Below are positions 7,897 through 9,148 of a DNA stretch of 9,148 nt, one piece after another. The translations under genes and the position numbers were made by a program. How positions within the stretch are numbered: the first letter of the stretch is position 1; every line of letters begins with the position of its first letter. Location of the stretch: NCBI GenBank assembly GCA_023433855.1, contig JAEYTV010000118.1:1-9148 (forward strand), given 5' to 3'. The notes under the pieces are model-generated. The model searched no databases, had not been told where the DNA came from, and saw nothing but the letters and a program-made list of their open reading frames with translations. Source of the DNA: Pseudomonadota bacterium (GTDB lineage: Bacteria > Pseudomonadota > Alphaproteobacteria > Rhizobiales > Rhizobiaceae).

Positions 7897-8535
7897 TTAT
7901 CGGCGGACCGTCAACATGGTCAGGTCATCGATACGGCCAGGGGTCTCGGTGAGGAGTACACACTCGTCGATCAGCAACAAGATGGCCGTCCGTCGGGCCG
8001 CCCTGTCCTCGCAACCTCGGAGAAGCTCGCCGAGGCGGAAGCAGCCATGAAACCTTTCGACTGCCTCCAGGGCGCGATCGTATTCGGCGTCCACGCGCAT
8101 ACGTCGGGCGCGCATGATGCGTTCGGCGTTCTCATAGGCCCCGTAGGTCGCTTCTCGCTCTGTCATGAGACGGATGTCGCTGACCGCACCTCGGGTTGTT
8201 GTGCCGTTTCGGTTCTTTCTGAGGAAGCCTTCCGTCTTGATGCGTTCCAGCAGGTCCCACATGGCATCCGCCTTCCGGGCATGCTTCACCGCAACCGCCA
8301 CCGCCTCACCGCTGTCGAAAACGACGCAGAAGTCCCAGATGTGCTCTCGCCACACGCCGCCGGCGTCCCGGTACTTAAGCGCCGGGTACTGCGAGTAGAT
8401 AGCAGTGACGTCTTTGCGGACTTGGAGAACCTTCGCTACACGACGTTCAAGATCGCTCTCATGGTAGACGACGACCTCGTTGAATACCGAGAAGCCTCGC
8501 AGCGTCTTGGCATGCGTCGCCGGCGGCCTGCGCAC
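7897..8535 (-). CDS. tnsA: TnsA-like endonuclease (5'-end cutting subunit)
   Basis: This PD-(D/E)XK-type nuclease would cut the 5' ends of the element so that, with TnsB, it excises fully (cut and paste). From the GTG at 8535 it has 212 residues. Candidate catalytic residues are E30 in SDLERRVAK, D68 in HIWDFCVVF and K84 in VAVAVKHARK; the D-to-K spacing of 16 is close to that in Tn7 TnsA. The residue two before K84 is alanine, where Tn7 has glutamine. The start is doubtful: GTG 8535 has no SD, and the frame remains open for 22 more codons upstream, with TnsA-like content (NIVGTTTETKFWNEPVAEL), until TAA at 8602-8604, without any ATG, GTG or TTG. The stop lies 16 nt before the longest tnsB frame. 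First gene of the operon. Confidence 0.85.
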   Translation of the reverse strand: MRRPPATHAKTLRGFSVFNEVVVYHESDLERRVAKVLQVRKDVTAIYSQYPALKYRDAGGVWREHIWDFCVVFDSGEAVAVAVKHARKADAMWDLLERIKTEGFLRKNRNGTTTRGAVSDIRLMTEREATYGAYENAERIMRARRMRVDAEYDRALEAVERFHGCFRLGELLRGCEDRAARRTAILLLIDECVLLTETPGRIDDLTMLTVRR

Positions 8536-8572
8536 TGCAAGTTCGGCAACTGGCTCGTTCCAGAACTTGGTC

Positions 8573-8755
8573 TCAGTCGTCGTTCCTACGATGTTTACGC
8601 GTTATTCGACCTTCCCCGGTGTCGGAGGGGCCGGTGTCGCCAATTCGGTTAGCTTGGCCAAATGTGCGCGGGTACTTGATCGCGGGCACGCTCAGGAAAC
8701 CAAGGCCAGCCTTACGAAGCGCGATGTGTTGGGAGACCTGACGTGCGAAATGCAT
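8573..8755 (-). CDS. Possible small upstream ORF before tnsA (60 residues)
   Basis: An ATG at 8755 has AAGGA 7 nt upstream on the minus strand, a better SD than any tnsA start. It opens a 60-residue basic peptide ending RKHRRNDD, stopping 37 nt before the tnsA GTG. No family is recognised. It could be a leader peptide, a chance frame, or the true N-terminus of tnsA displaced by a frameshift: it overlaps the open upstream tnsA frame at 8573-8601, and one skipped base there would join them. Confidence 0.3.
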   Translation of the reverse strand: MHFARQVSQHIALRKAGLGFLSVPAIKYPRTFGQANRIGDTGPSDTGEGRITRKHRRNDD

Positions 8756-8802
8756 GGACCCATCCTTTGGCTACGAGCACGACGACACATACAAACGCAA
8801 GC

Positions 8803-8828
8803 AACTAACGAGTTTACCGCTCGTAGTT
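8803..8828. promoter_or_regulatory. Inverted repeat upstream of tnsA, possible operator or TnsB site
   Basis: AACTAACGAG (8803-8812) faces CTCGTAGTT (8820-8828), a 9-bp stem with one bulged A. It lies about 270 nt upstream of tnsA, where Tn7-like elements carry TnsB-binding repeats that double as the tns operator. On the minus strand, TAAACT occurs inside it and again about 25 nt further upstream. This is weak evidence by eye only. Confidence 0.25.
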
Positions 8829-9148
8829 CACTTAGTTTATATGGCTATCACGCTCATGCCTGGCTCCTTCGGTCAGTCCGCATCCCAATAGCGATCATTC
8901 GCTCCTCTGCATAGTGGAGGTAGGCTTGAAATCTGCTCATTTGTGCTTCGAAAGGGTGCACTTCGATCGATGTGGTTAACAAATCATTGCCCCTCGCCTA
9001 CCCCGTCTAACCACTGGAGGCCAGAGAATGGATGTCGCCACCTGGGAGATTTGGGCGCTTCATGTTTAGCTGCCTACGACCTCGTAACTCTCGAATGCCG
9101 CTGGTCCTGTAGGCTCGCCCTCGGCTGCGAAAGTCAGAGGTCCTGATG
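8829..9148. other. No assigned gene; expected location of the transposon end or attachment site
   Basis: No gene family and no tRNA-like fold was recognised on either strand. Visible items are an inverted repeat GTGGTTA (8972-8978) with TAACCAC (9008-9014), followed directly by an SD-like TGGAGG (9015-9020) and a 13-residue open frame from ATG 9028 to TAG 9069. By analogy with Tn7, the element's right end and its target site should be here or just beyond the window. Confidence 0.4.

Noticed and set aside
6534..7952. A 472-residue open frame on the + strand
   Set aside because: It lies entirely antisense to tnsB (and the end of tnsA), whose DDE motifs are clear; its product has no recognisable domain and the frame is a GC-bias shadow.
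2837..8535. CRISPR-associated transposon (CAST)
   Set aside because: No cas gene or repeat-spacer array is present, and the TniQ is a long TnsD-like protein and not the short Cascade- or Cas12k-associated type.
8943..9146. A 67-residue open + frame at the right edge
   Set aside because: No SD, no domain and an atypical composition; treated as chance.
8860..9148. tRNA gene as the attachment site
   Set aside because: No T-loop consensus with matching acceptor and anticodon stems could be assembled on either strand.

Overview
The window is GC-rich DNA with strong AGGAG-type Shine-Dalgarno (SD) sites. It most likely comes from a Gram-negative bacterium. The style of the transposition proteins suggests an alphaproteobacterium (sphingomonad, methylobacterial or rhizobial type), but that is an impression from memory and not a demonstrated assignment. 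No RNA gene, CRISPR array, cas gene or origin was found.

Left part (1-2412, + strand). The window opens inside the 3' end of a reading frame with a proline-rich tail (1-147). A gene-poor stretch with a long imperfect inverted repeat (248-324) follows. Next come two methyltransferase genes: an FkbM-family enzyme (548-1345) and a zinc-ribbon class I SAM methyltransferase (1642-2412). A perfect 10-bp hairpin lies just after the first gene, and a larger inverted repeat (1545-1617) lies just before the likely start of the second. Their substrates cannot be read from sequence; surface polysaccharide or lipid-linked sugar modification is a plausible guess.

Middle and right part (2777-8535, - strand). 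A compact Tn7-like transposition operon reads tnsA -> tnsB -> tnsC -> tniQ (tnsD-like) and ends in a textbook intrinsic terminator. TnsA is a PD-(D/E)XK-type endonuclease expected to cut the 5' ends. TnsB is a DDE transposase that would join the 3' ends. TnsC is an AAA+ ATPase linking transposase to target. The single large TniQ/TnsD-like protein has an N-terminal TniQ zinc domain followed by several helix-turn-helix-like segments, and is the likely target selector. tnsB, tnsC and tniQ are packed so tightly (a 2-nt gap, then a 1-nt overlap) that translational coupling is likely.

The two transposon ends could not be located. By analogy with Tn7, the end next to tnsA and the attachment site should lie in or beyond 8605-9148, and cargo should lie on the tniQ side. 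That makes the methyltransferases candidate cargo, but this is inference. The start of tnsA is abnormal: the frame stays open for 22 codons upstream of the only usable start, up to an in-frame TAA, with no ATG, GTG or TTG among them. The element may therefore carry an N-terminal lesion, or tnsA may start in an unusual way.
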